Positions 45,741 to 58,729 of a DNA stretch of 64,000 nucleotides are shown one piece after another (positions within the stretch are counted from its first letter, which is position 1; each line of letters opens with the position of its first letter). A model generated the notes under the pieces. It was not told where the DNA came from. It was given only the letters and a program-made list of their open reading frames with translations, and ran no database searches. The stretch is from Armillaria gallica. Lineage: Eukaryota > Basidiomycota > Agaricomycetes > Agaricales > Physalacriaceae. The translations under genes were made by a program, and so were the position numbers. Location: contig JBANDB010000012.1 of assembly GCA_037576215.1 (NCBI GenBank), forward strand, positions 496,001 through 560,000, written 5' to 3'.

Positions 45741-47811
45741 TTGGCTTTCGGTGTTGCAATCACTTTTGCCATGTCGTCTCTGTGCCGTACGTGGATGGAA
45801 CAAATGTTTGAGTTAGCCGGTGCTACAGTGCATTCATTTGGTGAGCTCCACATTTGGTGCCAGTTTCGCCAGTGTTGTACTTGGTCTAATCTGTTCTATG
45901 CAGGTTATCTCTTTTCACTATATGTGTGCCCATGTGGGTGGTTTTGCTCAGATGGGTGGTCCATGCGCACAATGCATAATCTAGTCAAATTGTACCCATG
46001 GTATTGCCATAATATGTTGAATGTTGTATCATTGATCTTGCTCGCCTCCGTCATGCATAAATTGCTCTGTGCAAACCTGCTCTGCTTTCGTATGTCTGTT
46101 CCCTCTGAGGCTACTTGTGGTCATCCTTCTGTAAACGTTGTCAGTTCTGTGCTATTACCGAGAGTCGGCGGTGGGCATGGTGTGCATCTTTTTATTGATC
46201 ATGAAACCCTCTCTCCTTACTTGTGGGATAGCAAGATATCTGACGGGCTTGCACCCTCGTATAAATATAGGTATCATGCACATGTAATGGAAGAAAATTC
46301 GATCAGTTTTACTTCTGACTTGTCTGTACTTGGTGTGGTTGTTCCACTCAATGTCATTGCTGCTTGCATCCCTGTCAATGACCTTTGAAAGCTCCTTGTC
46401 ATCCATGACACAAGGGCCAACCCACGAGATACTAAAGCAGCCATACTAGATGTGCTCTCAGATCATGATTGCCATGCATGCTACTCATACGTTACGGTAT
46501 TTAAGAAGATCCCACTATTTAAATCACATACGTGTGACACGCCTAAGAAAGGTGCTCCTGCTGAATCTGACAGAGATGACACTAACATTCAGAGTCAAAC
46601 AGGTTATCCACCACCACCTCTTGACCACTCCAAAGAGGCCTCAATTATCCGGGAATGTGTTGACTCCATGCAACCATCTGTCTTTGAAGAGGCAGGCTGC
46701 ACTGTATGTGGACAGTTGACTCCTTGATTGAAGCTTAGCCAGTCTAGCCATGTTGCCCATTTCTTCTCAATATTGGAAAATGATGCATGCACCAGCAAGG
46801 AGTGGATGAAAGAAACAGATCCTATTGGTCCTGTTGGTGGGCCAGTTCGAGATCGCACCACTGACCTCATATGTCTGCAATGCAGGTCGTCTGTTCGTAA
46901 TGGCAAGGTTCCCAAGAACGCTTTAGCAAACAATTTATGGTTGGGTGAAGTACCTGAGGTGCTATTCAGACTTTCCTTTGTTGAACACATATTAGTGTCA
47001 CGAATATGTCACAATTGCTGCTTCATCCATGTCACGCTTGCAGGACATCCAGAATTGGGGTCTTAAAAGATGATTTCGCACGTTGTAGCATTTGAGTCAC
47101 AAGTATCTAAGGTATACGATGTCCTGCCACCACCTCACAAAGAGCTTGATGAGGTTCTGGCTGTCTTGTTTACAGGTCCGACTCAACCCACCGAAGAGGA
47201 GATGGCACGTACACCATTGCTGGTAAGGCACTGTAATGTGATGGATGCTTTAGGCTGGCTTTACTTCAATCATTGCGATTATACTGATGTTGAATTGTCC
47301 GAGGATAATATGTCCACATATGTCGACGGGAAAGCACCTGTTGCTGTTGTATATAAGGACTGTGACAGCAACAAGGTACTGGAGGGCACCAGCATATTTG
47401 ATAATGAGGATGCTGATGGAACTACTGAAGGACCTTGTCCTGTTGTCGTGCATGGGCTTGTGGGTGAGCATCTAGACATGAAATCAATCTCAGAGCAAAA
47501 GACTATGGCGACTCAGCACTTCAAGGCAAATCACGGGGTTCTTGCAGTTGGACATTCCACAGAACCACAGTCCATATATAACAACACATCACTGTATCTG
47601 TTTATGTTTCCCTGGTTGTTTCCTTATGGCTGAGGGGGAATCGGAACCAGTACACTTTCGGACGTTGCTCATAAGAAATGGCTACTGATGTACCATGATA
47701 AATGCTTCCAGACTGATATAGGATTTCCCTTTGTTGCTTTTAGTCATGAACAGGTGAAGACAAGCACCACTGGTGGGTTTCTCTTAGCTGACAAAGATAA
47801 ATTTTTCGATA
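45741..47811 (+). pseudogene. Outer Helitron helicase gene, 5' part (DUF6570-like and Helitron_like_N start)
   Basis: One reading frame runs through CGQLTP, WLGEVPEVLFRLSFVEHILV, YDVLPPPHKELDEVLAVLFT, LGWLYFNHCDYTDVELSEDN, PCPVVVHGLVGEH, LAVGHSTEPQSIYNN, LFMFPWLFPYG, and KWLLMYHDKCFQTD to TTGGFLLADKDKFFD, the canonical N-terminal order of basidiomycete Helitron Rep-helicases. In-frame stops TGA 46386, TGA 46725, TAA 47064 and TGA 47631 all fit single transitions. Before about 46100 the frame is not clearly Helitron. The gene is interrupted after A47811 by the tandem array and resumes at 61386 in the same codon phase. Helitrons transpose by rolling-circle replication. Confidence 0.8.
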
Positions 47812-49912
47812 TCTATCTATATATTAAGAGAGGTAGCGAAGATGGCATAATAAGGTGGACTTTGAATTCTCCGGCCATTGCCAGACCACAGCATATTCTG
47901 GCTGAGTTTCAATTTCGTTGCACTGCCATCACTGCTGCTGATAAGCTTCAATTTTGCTGTGTTGCTGCCTCTGCAATCCCTCCATGGCACATCATTGGCA
48001 TAACTGGCACCCAGTATGCATGGAACATAGACTATTCATTAACTATGCATGCTGTAGGCTACAAAGTGAGTATTGAGCAAGTTCAACAAGCATTGTGCAA
48101 CATCAAACATCAAATGACAAATTAGCAGATAGGATTGAGAGCCAGGAGACCATCCAATGACAGGTAAAACATATACATGTACTGACTATACCATAATTTG
48201 CTTATTATGAGGCTTTGATGAGGCTCAAGCCTTTCCCAGCAGTTAGAAATGGCAAGGAGACCATTTATACAAGAATACATGCTATGCTATGCTATGAGAT
48301 GTAAGTAAGGCATAAATACAAGAAATACAGAACAACTCAACTCAGCCTTTTTCTGTCCATATAGAGCAACAAGCTGAGGTGATGAGTACAAAATATGAGG
48401 TATATATACTACTTTAAAGTCTGAGGAAGCAAGGGAACATAGGGATCCACACCTTATTCATATATAGATACAACTGTGGAATTGATGGGTTAACCCATAC
48501 CATCACTGTATGGGCTGAAATCATCAATGGTACAGATTGTAACCATACCCATTAACTGTATTTCTGGCGATGCCAAGTGACTTCAATGGTTTTTCAGACC
48601 AAAGTCACTCTGGATACACAAATAAGGTCAGTATCTGTCAAATCATAGCAAATTGTAAGCTGAAATACCCATATTGAGCAAACCCATACTGCACCCATAT
48701 TTTTTCTGGATCCCAAATCTCTATACAGTACCCATATGAACAGTCATGTAATTTTGTAAATACAGGTATGGTGCAGATCCCTAAGGGAACATAAGTAGAG
48801 ATGTGTACTGTACCTGTAGTATGGTAGTTATGTATGGTGTATACAGATATGGGTCTGTTCTGTGGCCAACTCTAATGACCTAAATATGGCTGTATTCATA
48901 TGGCTTGAATACAGTTGTTGAGAGAGGGACAGAAGACTATCTTATGTCATAAAGGTTAGTACCTATGACCTAAAAGAAATGCATAATGCTCACTCTTTAG
49001 CACCAGATATCTGTATACAGACAATGGTATGGACACAGTACAGATATGACATCAACCATATCATACTATGGCCAATAATTTTTATACAGTCTATAATCAT
49101 ATCTGTGATGGTGTGATGCACATCCCTAAACATAAGTAATAACTAAAACATGGAAACAAACTAATAGTCATAAAACCCAAGAAGGGGATCATTGAAATGA
49201 CAAGCAAGAAGATGGGATGACAGCATGTGAGGTGCTCCAGAGGGTTTTGACTTTAACAATTCAGCTATAACATGCTTACCCAGTTACCATGTCATAAACA
49301 GCCATTGCCATAGCATGGGTGCACACCAGATAAGTTTCAATTTTGCTGCCTCTATCAAGCCTCTACTTTTCCCACAGCACATCATTGGTGTGACTGGCTC
49401 CTAACTGAGCTTCAACTGAGACTACTTATCCATGCTATAGCAACAACATGAGTATCAGGCAATGAGCAACAATTGAGCAACAAGTTGACAATGAGCATTG
49501 AATGTCAATGGATGTAAGTCTTATAGAAATTATCAGAGTTCAAATGATGACCATAGCAGCCCACCATGTCAGATATCTGAGTCAGGGACATAAAAACCAG
49601 AATATCTCTCTCTCCCTCTCTTCTGCCAGTAATGACAGCTATTAACAATAATCACCCAAATCATGGGAGTCCCTACCCATCCATTATGTGGCTTACAGAA
49701 GTAACAGAACAAAGCTTTATGGCACTCAAAAAAACTATTTTGCTCCATTGCAGTGGCTTCAAACAAACAACAGAGATTCAACAAGATATCATAGTAATAA
49801 GCTGGGTTTGGGGCAGGCCCTAACAAGCCAAAGTCCCATGTCACAGTCAGGTTGCCAGGACCTGAGGTACGAGGGTCCGGCAATCGTGATGAAGACATGG
49901 GGCATAGGCTTG
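47812..49912 (+). mobile_element. Helitron unit 1 (non-autonomous, 2.1 kb)
   Basis: Begins TCTATCTATATATTAAG and ends in the 120-bp terminus with CTTG. No helicase. Its 5' 300 bp matches unit 2 and part of unit 4; its 3' 780 bp (49134-49912) matches the 3' end of unit 4. The middle (48480-49090) is rich in ACCCATA/TATGGGT motifs. Confidence 0.75.
49793..49912 (+). repeat. Helitron 3' terminus, unit 1
   Basis: One of four aligned 120-bp ends in this array, apparently without indels. It has a proximal stem (TTGGGG.../...CCCTAA, weakened here) and a distal stem (CCCATGTC with GACATGGG), followed by 10 bp ending CTTG. Confidence 0.8.
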
Positions 49913-51719
49913 TCTATATATTAAAACAGGTTGATGATGACATAATAAGGTGGACTTTGAATTTTCCAGCCATTGCCAGCCCACGGCCTAATCCAGCTGA
50001 GTTTCAATTTTGTTACACTGCCATTACTGCCACCTCTCTACAGCGATGAGCTTCAATTTTGCTGTGGTGCTGCCTCTGCAATCTCCCCATGGCACATCAT
50101 TGGCATGGCTGGCACCCAGTATTCACTGAACATAGGCCATTTACCAATTATGCATGCTGTAGGCTGCAGAGTGAGTATCAAGTAAGTTTAATAAGCATTG
50201 TGCAACAACAAGCATCAGATGTGAAGTTCACATGTAGAATCAGGGGCCCTGAAATCATTCAAATATAAGTAATACAGATGTCATGCTAATTGGTCACTAA
50301 TTTATACAAGGCATTTGTAAGCCTTCCCCAGCAGTAGGGATGCCCACCCATACCCATGCATATAGTGGATATGGGTACCAATATATGGGCCCATACCCAT
50401 ACCATCAGCACTTTGGAATTCAATTTTTATGGCCCTGTTTAAATGGGTATTATATGAGTAGGTCAAATTGGGGTGTAGACCATGGACCAGGGTCCTATTG
50501 CTTTATACATATCCTGAGTGCAATTAACAAAATATAATGTTTTAACTACAAATCTCACCTAAGACAGGTCACTGTCCTCCTAAATACCACCCATATAGGG
50601 ATGGGTATAGTACAGTATACAAGCAAAACCATACTATACTGTTGAGACCCTCTTACCATACCATAGCTGCATGTAGGGAAGAAACCGTCATATATCATGG
50701 TATACCAGTTTTGTTTCCTATTTCCTCTCCCATCACACATCACAGTGGGGCAATTTCACAATCTGGGCTGTGATGAAGTAATAAAAGAAAAAATTTGAAA
50801 ACAATGGCATGGGCAAAGGACAAATGCCACTGAATGGTTTCTTATTATTGAAACTGTCAGGTCCATCACACATCATGCAGCACCAGTTTCACAATTTTGG
50901 AAAATGGATAGTGTCATGGTCAATTTTGGGTGTCCTCCCTATGTGAAACTACAGTACAGCTTATGGCCATGACTGTATGTGGTATGGTGGGCATCCTCCT
51001 TACCCAGCAGGTAGAATCAACAAGGAGGAAATTGTATTCTGATCACTGTCCCTAAGAAGGAGAATCTATACTATACATGCATTACCTACCACTATGCAGC
51101 TATGCTACAGTACTGAACAAACATTAGGCCTCACTGACACAGTCATGTCCCTGCAAGGTGTGGCTTCTCAGTACACCAGTGTCAATGCTGTGAGATTTAC
51201 TACAGATATATACTACATTTATACTGTAACATCTGGATGCATACACAAGGAGATCATTTAGAACTTAGTTGGTATTGCACACTAATTTATTTCCTAACAT
51301 AAGCCTTACCCTGTAACATGAGCACTTTAATGTGAGACTTAGAAGTTAGCAGTGTTCAAACTTCAAATTTCACACCATTATTCATACAGCTGTAGACCTG
51401 TCATTATATATATTACAATGCGAAGGCATGGAAGGCTTTGATGCCCTACTTTGAATCCAAAATATGTAGAGATGGAGGCATATTTAAAAAACACTCTGAG
51501 CTCTGAGTCTGATGCAGATGTATGAGCAAAGAGATGTAATTTAAGAGCAATAGTATAGCATCTATTTGGCATCTATAAGACTAATAACTGACACTCCCAA
51601 GTAAAAAGCTGGGTTTGGGGTGGGCCCCAACGAGCCGAAGCCCTGTGTCACAGTCAGGTTGCCAGGACCTGAGGTACAAGGGTCTGGCAATCGTGACAAA
51701 GACACGGGGCATAGGCTTG
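49913..51719 (+). mobile_element. Helitron unit 2 (non-autonomous, 1.8 kb)
   Basis: Begins TCTATATATTAAAACAGG directly after the CTTG of unit 1 and ends with CTTG at 51716-51719. The 5' 290 bp resembles unit 1. The sequence before the terminus (CTAATAACTGACACTCCCA) is shared only with unit 3. Tandem ACCCATAC motifs occur at 50340-50400. No gene. Confidence 0.75.
51600..51719 (+). repeat. Helitron 3' terminus, unit 2
   Basis: 120-bp terminus aligned with the other three. Proximal hairpin TTGGGG/CCCCAA, distal stem around CCTGTGTC/GACACGGG, ends GCATAGGCTTG. Confidence 0.8.
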
Positions 51720-52125
51720 TATAATAAGACAGATCAATGATGACATAATAAAGCAGACTTTGAATTCCCGGCCATTGCCAGACTATGGCTTATTCCGGCT
51801 GAGTTTGAACTTCACCATGCTGCTATGGTGCGGCTTCAAGCCTGTCCCCTTTCCTTCTTACCCTCTGCTCTGTTCCATTCTCCCTTCACAGTGTACCTTC
51901 TCAGGCAGGCATTACAGCCCTTTTACATATAATAAGGACTTTTGAGATCTCTCACAGTACTGTCTATCAATATTTGATTCAAGCTCTTCATTTCTGACTT
52001 TCTTTCAGGTGTTTTTGCCTCTTCCTTTACACAGTGTTGCTACTATTTCCACCTCTCCATACTCTGTGATGTGTGTACCACTCTTAATTTTCTAAGATCA
52101 ATGCTCACTGCATTCTGTTAATAGG

Positions 52126-55100
52126 TCTCCATCTACTCCTACCAGAGAGAATGATCATTTTGATTTTCTGGCTCCAGTTACACCAGAGCAGAATCGTCAT
52201 GCAGAACGGGAGCAGGATCGTCTTCAGCATCTTCAGATGACCTCCCCCTCTAACCATCGTGGTTGATCACCACATCCAGGTCCTGATCCTAATATTGAAC
52301 TTCCATGCTTTAATATACCACCTGAGACTCATATCTCCTTTCAGTTGGATCGTCCACATGAACATCACATGCTTGTAGTATCAGCTCTTCCTGTTTTTCC
52401 TACCAGAGGTCAATGACGTAGACAATTACGTGGTGGTGCTCCTGAAGGACAGCCATCTGCATTTGATAGTACTTCTGTTCCACAGCTTCCTGTAGGTCCA
52501 TAAGGCCATGGACATGGGGGTGGTCGAGGACATGGGTGAGGGAGAGCTATTGAAATTCATCCTCCACACACCAAGCCACCACAAAATATTGACCAAGTAA
52601 CTTCTGCTGAGCATCGCCAGCAATCACCATCACCTATAAGAGAGTCACCATCTCTGCAGCCACCTTTACCCCTACCACATCAGCATCAACCACCACATGC
52701 TATTCCTGTACAACTTCCTCTGGCAAGACATCCATATGCGGAGGTGTATGCTCAGTATGATATTGGAAGTAGAAATTGCATTTGTGAATATTGTGAAGCA
52801 TTACATTGGAATGATGAACGACTTAAGCATAAGTCAAGAGTTACACTGCAATTTGGGATATGCTATCTACAAGGGCAGGTCAAATTACCTCCTCTTCTTC
52901 CTACTCCTGCCATCCTTCAAAATCTTCTTTGCAGCAACAATCCATTGTCAAAAGCCTTCTTACAAGATATTAGGCAGTATAATGCAGCATTGGCATTTAC
53001 ATCCTTAGCTGTAAAGGTTGATGAGGCAATTACCAACTCTTCAGGACCATACTGCTTCCGTGTATCTGGCGAGCTTCATCACTGGATGGGATCCCTGCTG
53101 CCTGAGGAAGAAGGAAAATTGTCTTATGCACAGCTGTACATACATGATCCAGTGGAGGCATTGAGTATGTGCAATCGTCGCAATCCTAATCTAAATCCTG
53201 AAATCATGTCCCAATTACAGGATTTAATGCAGGATGTAAATCCATATGTTGCTTTATATCAACATGCATATCTCATTATGAAAGACAAACCCCAAGAAGA
53301 GTATCCAAATATTGAAGTGTGATTGCATGTGGGTGATGGAACTGATGGGTGATGATATAATCTTCCAACAGTAGATGAGTTGGCTGCTATTATTCCTGGA
53401 GATGGATCTGAGCCTGTTTAAAGTGATCGAGATATTGTTTTACATATGCATGATCATTCTCTCAAACGCATTAGTCAACTTCATCCAAGTTATCAATCTC
53501 TTCATTATGTTCTCCTTTTTCCATATGGAGAATTGGGTTGGAATATACATATGCTCCTGGAAGAGACTGAAACAAGTGAATGTAGAGAACATAAAAGGCT
53601 TACTCAATATATGTATTATGCCTACCATCTATATGGTCATCCAATATTTGAACCAAATGCACTATTATATAGAGGAGGATGGCTCTACCAGCAGTATATT
53701 GTAGATGCATGAGCATCAATTGAACAAAATAATCTCAACTGGGTTCGGAATAATCAGAAAACTATTCGTGCAGATCTGTATAAAGGATTGGTTGATGCAA
53801 CAACCAATGCAGATGGATTGGAAAACTCTGGCCAGCATATTGTCTTACCATCATCACACACTGGAAGTCCACGTGCAATGTACCAGCTGTACCAAGACTC
53901 TATGGCAATCTGTAGAGCCTTACAGAAGCCAGATATCTTTCTTACAATGACAGCAAACCCACAGTGGCCAGAAATTGTAGAGGCTCTGAAGCATACAGAT
54001 GGACCAGATCAGAAGATGGAGGATCGACCAGATATTGTGGCCAGGGTCTTCCAGTTGAAGAAGGAGGCCTTACTGGAGGAAATCAAGAAGGGTGGAATAT
54101 TTGGAAAAGTCAGGGCTATGGTGCATACTATTGAATTTCAGAAGCGTGGACTCTCTCATATGCATCTTTTGATTTTTCTGGATCCTGAAGACAAGATTTG
54201 CACACCTGCTGATGCTGATTCAGTCTCATGTGCTCAGATTCCTGATCCTATTACTCAACCAATTCTTTATGAGATTGTCACCAGATGCATGGTCCATGGT
54301 CCATGTGATCATCGCTGCAAGAAGCCTGATGGTCACTGTTCAAAGAACTTTCCAAAAGAATTCAATGAGCACACTGAATTCACCACTGATGGATATCCTA
54401 ATTTGGCACATCCTAACAATGGTCATGAGTATGTTAAAATGCGTGGTGAAACCCGTATTGTCTATACCAACCATGATATTGTCCCATACAATCCTTATCT
54501 CAGTGCAAAATATAACTGTCACATCAATGTGGAGGTTTGTGTTTCTGTCAAGGCCATCAAATATATCCATAAATACATCTACAAGGGCCATGATAGGACT
54601 ACATTAGAGGATCAGGATCATGATGAGATTAAGGAGTTTCTGGATGCACACTACATCTCTGCTATTGAATCATGCTGGAGAATCTTTTCATTTCGGCTAC
54701 ATCAGGAGGAGCCAAATGTTGTCCATCTTCAGGTCCATCTCCCTGATGAACAGCTTATCACATATGATGAGAATGACAGTCCAGAAGAGGTGTTAGCAGC
54801 TGCAGAGGCAAAGACAACTACTCTGTTACAATGGTTTGATCTCAACAAAAGAGATCCCAGTGCACATCAGTATCTGTATCAAGACATTCCTGCCTACTAT
54901 ACCTGGAACAGGAGCAAAAAATGCTGGAATCCACATCAAAGATACACAACTATTGGTGTTACCATTGGCTGAATGTATCAGGCTGCTCCCTCATCTGGCG
55001 AGTGGTTCTATCTGCAGCTTCTTTTGACTGCTGTTACCGGTGCTTAATCCTTCCAACACTTACGCACTGTCAACAATGTGGAGTGTGCTACTTTTAAAGA

Positions 55101-56963
55101 AGCATGCATTGCTATGAGATTGCTGGAAAATGATAATGAATGGAGACAATGCTTACAGGAGGCAGCTATTATGCAGTCAGGAGCACAGTTACAATCACTA
55201 TTTGTAACCCTTCTTCTCTTCTGCCAGCCAGCAAAGCCAGATGAGCTGTGGGAGGAGTTTAAGGAGAACATTTGTGATGATTTGGCATATAAGCTCCGTC
55301 AACGTGATGTTCCAAATCCAACAGATGCTCAGCTCTATGATTTTGGTCTCCATCTTATCAATAAGCTTCTTCAATCTCATGGTCATCGTCTCTCTGAGTG
55401 GACTGAGATGCCAGCCTCTACCATGGACTGGGCTGCTTATGAAGATAACCCTCTTCTGGCTGCACAGCTGGCCTATGATATCCCATCTCTGCAGCAATTA
55501 GTTGCAAATAATCTTCAAACATTCAATGAAGAGCAAAAGACTGCTTATAATACTGTGTTTGACTCTGCTATGAATGAGCGAGGGAAATTGGTATTTCTGC
55601 ATAGTGCTGGAGGTGGTGGAAAGACTTTTGTGTGCAATACTATTGCTGCTGCTGTTTGTGCTGAAGGAAAGATTGCATTGACCTGTGCCTCCTCCGGTAT
55701 ATCAGCAATTCTCTTAGTTGGAGGGCGTACCAGCCACAGCACCTTCAAAATTCCAATTCCCTCATGTGATGATACAATATGCAGCATTTGCAGAAGGACT
55801 CACTTAGCTGAACTTCTTTGTCAAACCTCTCTCATCATTTGGGATGAGGTTCCTATGCAGAACCGACATGATATTGAGACAGTTGATCGTACTCTTCGTG
55901 ATATCTGCAATAAGGATGCTCCTTTTGGTGGAAAAACTGTACTTTTTGGTGGTATGTGTGTTTATTCTGAGTTACTATAGATTGTCATTTCTGATTATTT
56001 ATTTTAGGAGACTTTTGCCAGACATTGCCAGTTATATCACAAGGATCACAGGAGCAGATTGTTGCAGCTTCATTTCGCCATTCACCTTTATGGCCTCACA
56101 TTGAAGTTATTCATTTAAAGAAAAACATGCACCTGGATCAGACTCCTGAAAATGTAGAGTTTGCCCATTGGCTACTTACTGTTGGTGCAGGTGAAGGACT
56201 TACTGATAATTGTACTATCACTCTTCCTGCTTCTATGCATCTGGCCAACAATTCACTCTCTGAACTCATTGAATATATCTATCCAAATATTCAAGCTGGC
56301 CACTTCCAAGACCACTTCTTTTTAGAATGAACAATTCTCTCTGGACGCAATGATGATGTTGATGAAATCAATCAACAGGTTCTGGATATGTTTCCAGGAC
56401 AAGAGACAGTCTATTGGAGTACAGACAAGACAATAGAGGAAGAGTTGGATAATGCTGCTACTCTTTATCCAGTGGAGTTTCTTCAAACTTTCAATGCCTC
56501 TGGATTGCCACGTGCAAAGCTGGCTCTCAAAGTTGAATGTCCTCTTATGCTTCTCTGCAATCTGGATCCAGCAAATAGCCTATGCAATGGGACATGGATG
56601 ATTCTCACATGTTTCCATCCCCATGTATTGGAATGTCGTCTTCTCAGTGGTAACAATGCAGGCAAGGCTGTTTTCATCCTACGCATTACAATCAATGCAG
56701 ATACAGCTGAACTTCCTATTGCATTTTCACGTCGCCAATTTCCAGTCAGGTTGGCTTTTGCAATGACAATCAACAAGTCTCAAGGACAGTCAGTTACTTA
56801 TGTTGGATTAGATTTATGTACTCCTGTTTTTTCTCATGGACAACTGTATGTAGCACTTAGCTGTTGCACTTCTGGGCAACAGATTCGAGTTCTCTTTCCA
56901 GATACAGAAAATGGTACAAATACTTTGAATATTGTATACCCTGAGGCTCTATTACGTTTATAA
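52126..56963 (+). pseudogene. Helitron Rep-Pif1 helicase with 12 in-frame stops
   Basis: A single frame continues from 52126 to 55952, then after an intron (about 55953-56008) to 56963, with no frameshift; original length about 1,590 aa. Order: Gln/Pro/Gly-rich N-terminus, Cys motif (CICEYC), Helitron_like_N, Rep HUH motif (RGLSHMHLLIFL), two-Tyr motif (KYIHKYIYKG), then Pif1 helicase with Walker A (SAGGGGKTF), Walker B (IIWDEVPM), DFCQTLPV, AFAMTINKSQGQS and LYVALSCCTS. Relatives have Arg in the last motif where this has Cys. Stops: TGA 52264, 52414, 52537, 53320, 53350, 53353, 53710, 54970 and 56328; TAA 52501, 53419 and 55045. Most sit where Arg (CGA), Gln (CAA) or Trp (TGG) is expected. 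Rep nicks and joins single strands; the helicase unwinds DNA. Confidence 0.88.
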
Positions 56964-57000
56964 TATATATTTGTTTCTGAACTAATAACTGACACTCCCA

Positions 57001-57120
57001 AGTAATAAGCCGGGTTTGGGGTGGGCCCCAACAAGCCGAAGTCCCGTGTCGCAGTCAGGTTGCCGGGACCCAAGGTACGAGGGGCTGGCAATCGTGACAA
57101 AGACACGGGGCATAGACTTG
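57001..57120 (+). repeat. Helitron 3' terminus, unit 3
   Basis: Best-preserved terminus. Proximal hairpin TTGGGG (57016-57021) with CCCCAA (57026-57031). Distal stem CCCGTGTC (57043-57050) with GACACGGG (57102-57109), extended by TTGCC/GGCAA. Then about 11 bp to the CTTG end. Confidence 0.85.
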
Positions 57121-57229
57121 TTTCTATATATTAAGACAGGTAGTGAAGATGACATAATAAGGTGGACTTTGAATTTCTGGCCATTGCCAGACCATGGCCT
57201 ATTCTGGCTGAGTCCCCAATTCTTTTCGA

Positions 57230-57603
57230 TAGTAGAGAGGAAGAAAGAGGGAATTGTCAGGCCCTCCGTGACCGTTTGCCCACCATAGACCATGGGCAGG
57301 GGATATGTGGTTGTATTTGATTTTGCGTACTTGTGCTTCTGGTGCAAACGTTTCTTCCTGAGTTTCTCCTTGTATGCGGTGAGACTCTTACTGAGACTGT
57401 CTTGCTGCGGTGTCACCCATTTGTGTGGTTGCATTATAAAGAGGGCAGGCTTCTTGCACATACGTCTCATCAGACAATTGCTGTACCCACTGCCCACACC
57501 GATACTTTCTGTACATCAACTCTGCTCCCTTCTGTTTCTTTGAATTTGCTGATTCTTTTCTCATAGCCTGTAGCTGTCCAGAACTCCGACGTTTGACGTT
57601 CAT
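57230..57603 (-). pseudogene. Coding fragment inside Helitron unit 4, unrecognised
   Basis: A minus-strand ATG at 57603 opens a basic 71-codon frame (RRSSGQLQAMRKESANSKKQ), and another frame continues with KEKLRKKRLHQKHKY. The lysine/arginine-rich composition suggests a nuclear or ribosome-associated origin, but I recognise no family. A frame change near 57390 breaks it. Confidence 0.3.
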
Positions 57604-57979
57604 AGTATATTATTGCTGCTCACCGGCACACCTCAGGTGTTTAAATTGTGTTTGGTGCCTGTAACTCCTTAAATGAAAGAGCATGTTTTGTCCTCATGTT
57701 TCTGCATAAGTTGCTGTGCCAGGTTGTTTATTTATTTGACTGTGAAGATGAAAACAGTTCTGATCATTCTGAATGGTGGTGAATTTGATATCTTAAGAGA
57801 TCCTGCTTATTACAACATGCTGTATTATCCCTGTTTCTATCACTCCACGTTCGCCACTGCTAAGGGAGTGCAGACTTGGCTAAGTTGCTGTTTCTCATTG
57901 TACGTAGCTTGGGATCTGGTGTGGGTATCCTACCTCAACTGTCTCTTTATGGTAGAGAACCCTTTGAAGAACTCATGCG

Positions 57980-58729
57980 TTATACTGTCGAAGGAGGAGC
58001 TCGCCCGACGACGATGCCTTGCCAAACTTGCATCCGTGTCGTCCGTTTAAGAACATGGGAGTGTGCAACTCTGCATGGCTGTATATAGATAAACATCAGT
58101 TGGAGAACACGTTCGAAGGCATCAATCTCAGAACAATTCGAAGCTGCATTTCCAAGTGAGAAAATGCGAGCTGGTGGTGGCCAAAGGCCACCACTGAGCA
58201 AGTCTTTTTCGAACAAGATGCATGAATCTTGATGTTGAAGCTTGGAAAGTGCTGCTGAGATGCACACAAAGGTTGGGCACTCAGCCAACCATGTGGACCC
58301 AACATCGACATGATCCATAACAACAGAGAGTGCCCAATTCATCAGCACATTTTTGGTGCTATTGGGGAGAGGTGTTGGTAGAACCCATTGGAGACGAAGC
58401 ATGGGGGCAAGGGCATACCGGGGGAAAGCCTTGAACTGAGGCTCGTCGACCTGCCAGTTGTGGTACAAGACAGCATCAGAGTGTTTATACAGAAGATTGA
58501 TTATACCAGTGACTTGGGTGCTATTGCGAATGAAAACAGAAATACAATGGGTAAGAAAAACGTGCCCTACATATTTCCCTTGGATTTGGTGAACAGAACG
58601 AAGAGAAAAGCTCCAATAGCCGCAAATCATGCTTTGTGCAATGCATTGACAGTGATTTGAAGCTGACTCACCACCGTTATTTCTAGGGTATGTGGCCATG
58701 AGAATTGGGCTCGTGAAGCATTGCCTCAT
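57980..58729 (-). pseudogene. 250-codon frame inside Helitron unit 4, unrecognised
   Basis: The longest frame in the captured segment, open for 249 codons on the minus strand and starting at 58729. It has no known motif, a high Cys/Trp content and no clear domain. A competing 90-codon plus-strand frame (58388-58660) overlaps. It may be chance or an exon-intron remnant of a captured gene. Confidence 0.25.

Larger units (their letters stand above)
51720..57120 (+). mobile_element. Helitron unit 3 (carries Rep-helicase gene, 5.4 kb)
   Basis: Starts TATAATAAGACAG, lacking the usual TC and a few bases, so its 5' end is eroded. It contains the broken Rep-Pif1 gene and ends with the 120-bp terminus. 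Its pre-terminal sequence is shared with unit 2, suggesting units 2 and 3 are autonomous and derived forms of one family. Confidence 0.8.

Noticed and set aside
48480..50740. CRISPR-like or satellite array of ACCCATA motifs
   Set aside because: Motifs are short, in both orientations and irregularly spaced, with no constant repeat-spacer structure.
56982..57497. 171-codon minus-strand gene across the unit 3/unit 4 junction
   Set aside because: It runs antisense through the 120-bp Helitron terminus and both element ends, so it is not a real gene; only its upstream part may be captured coding sequence.
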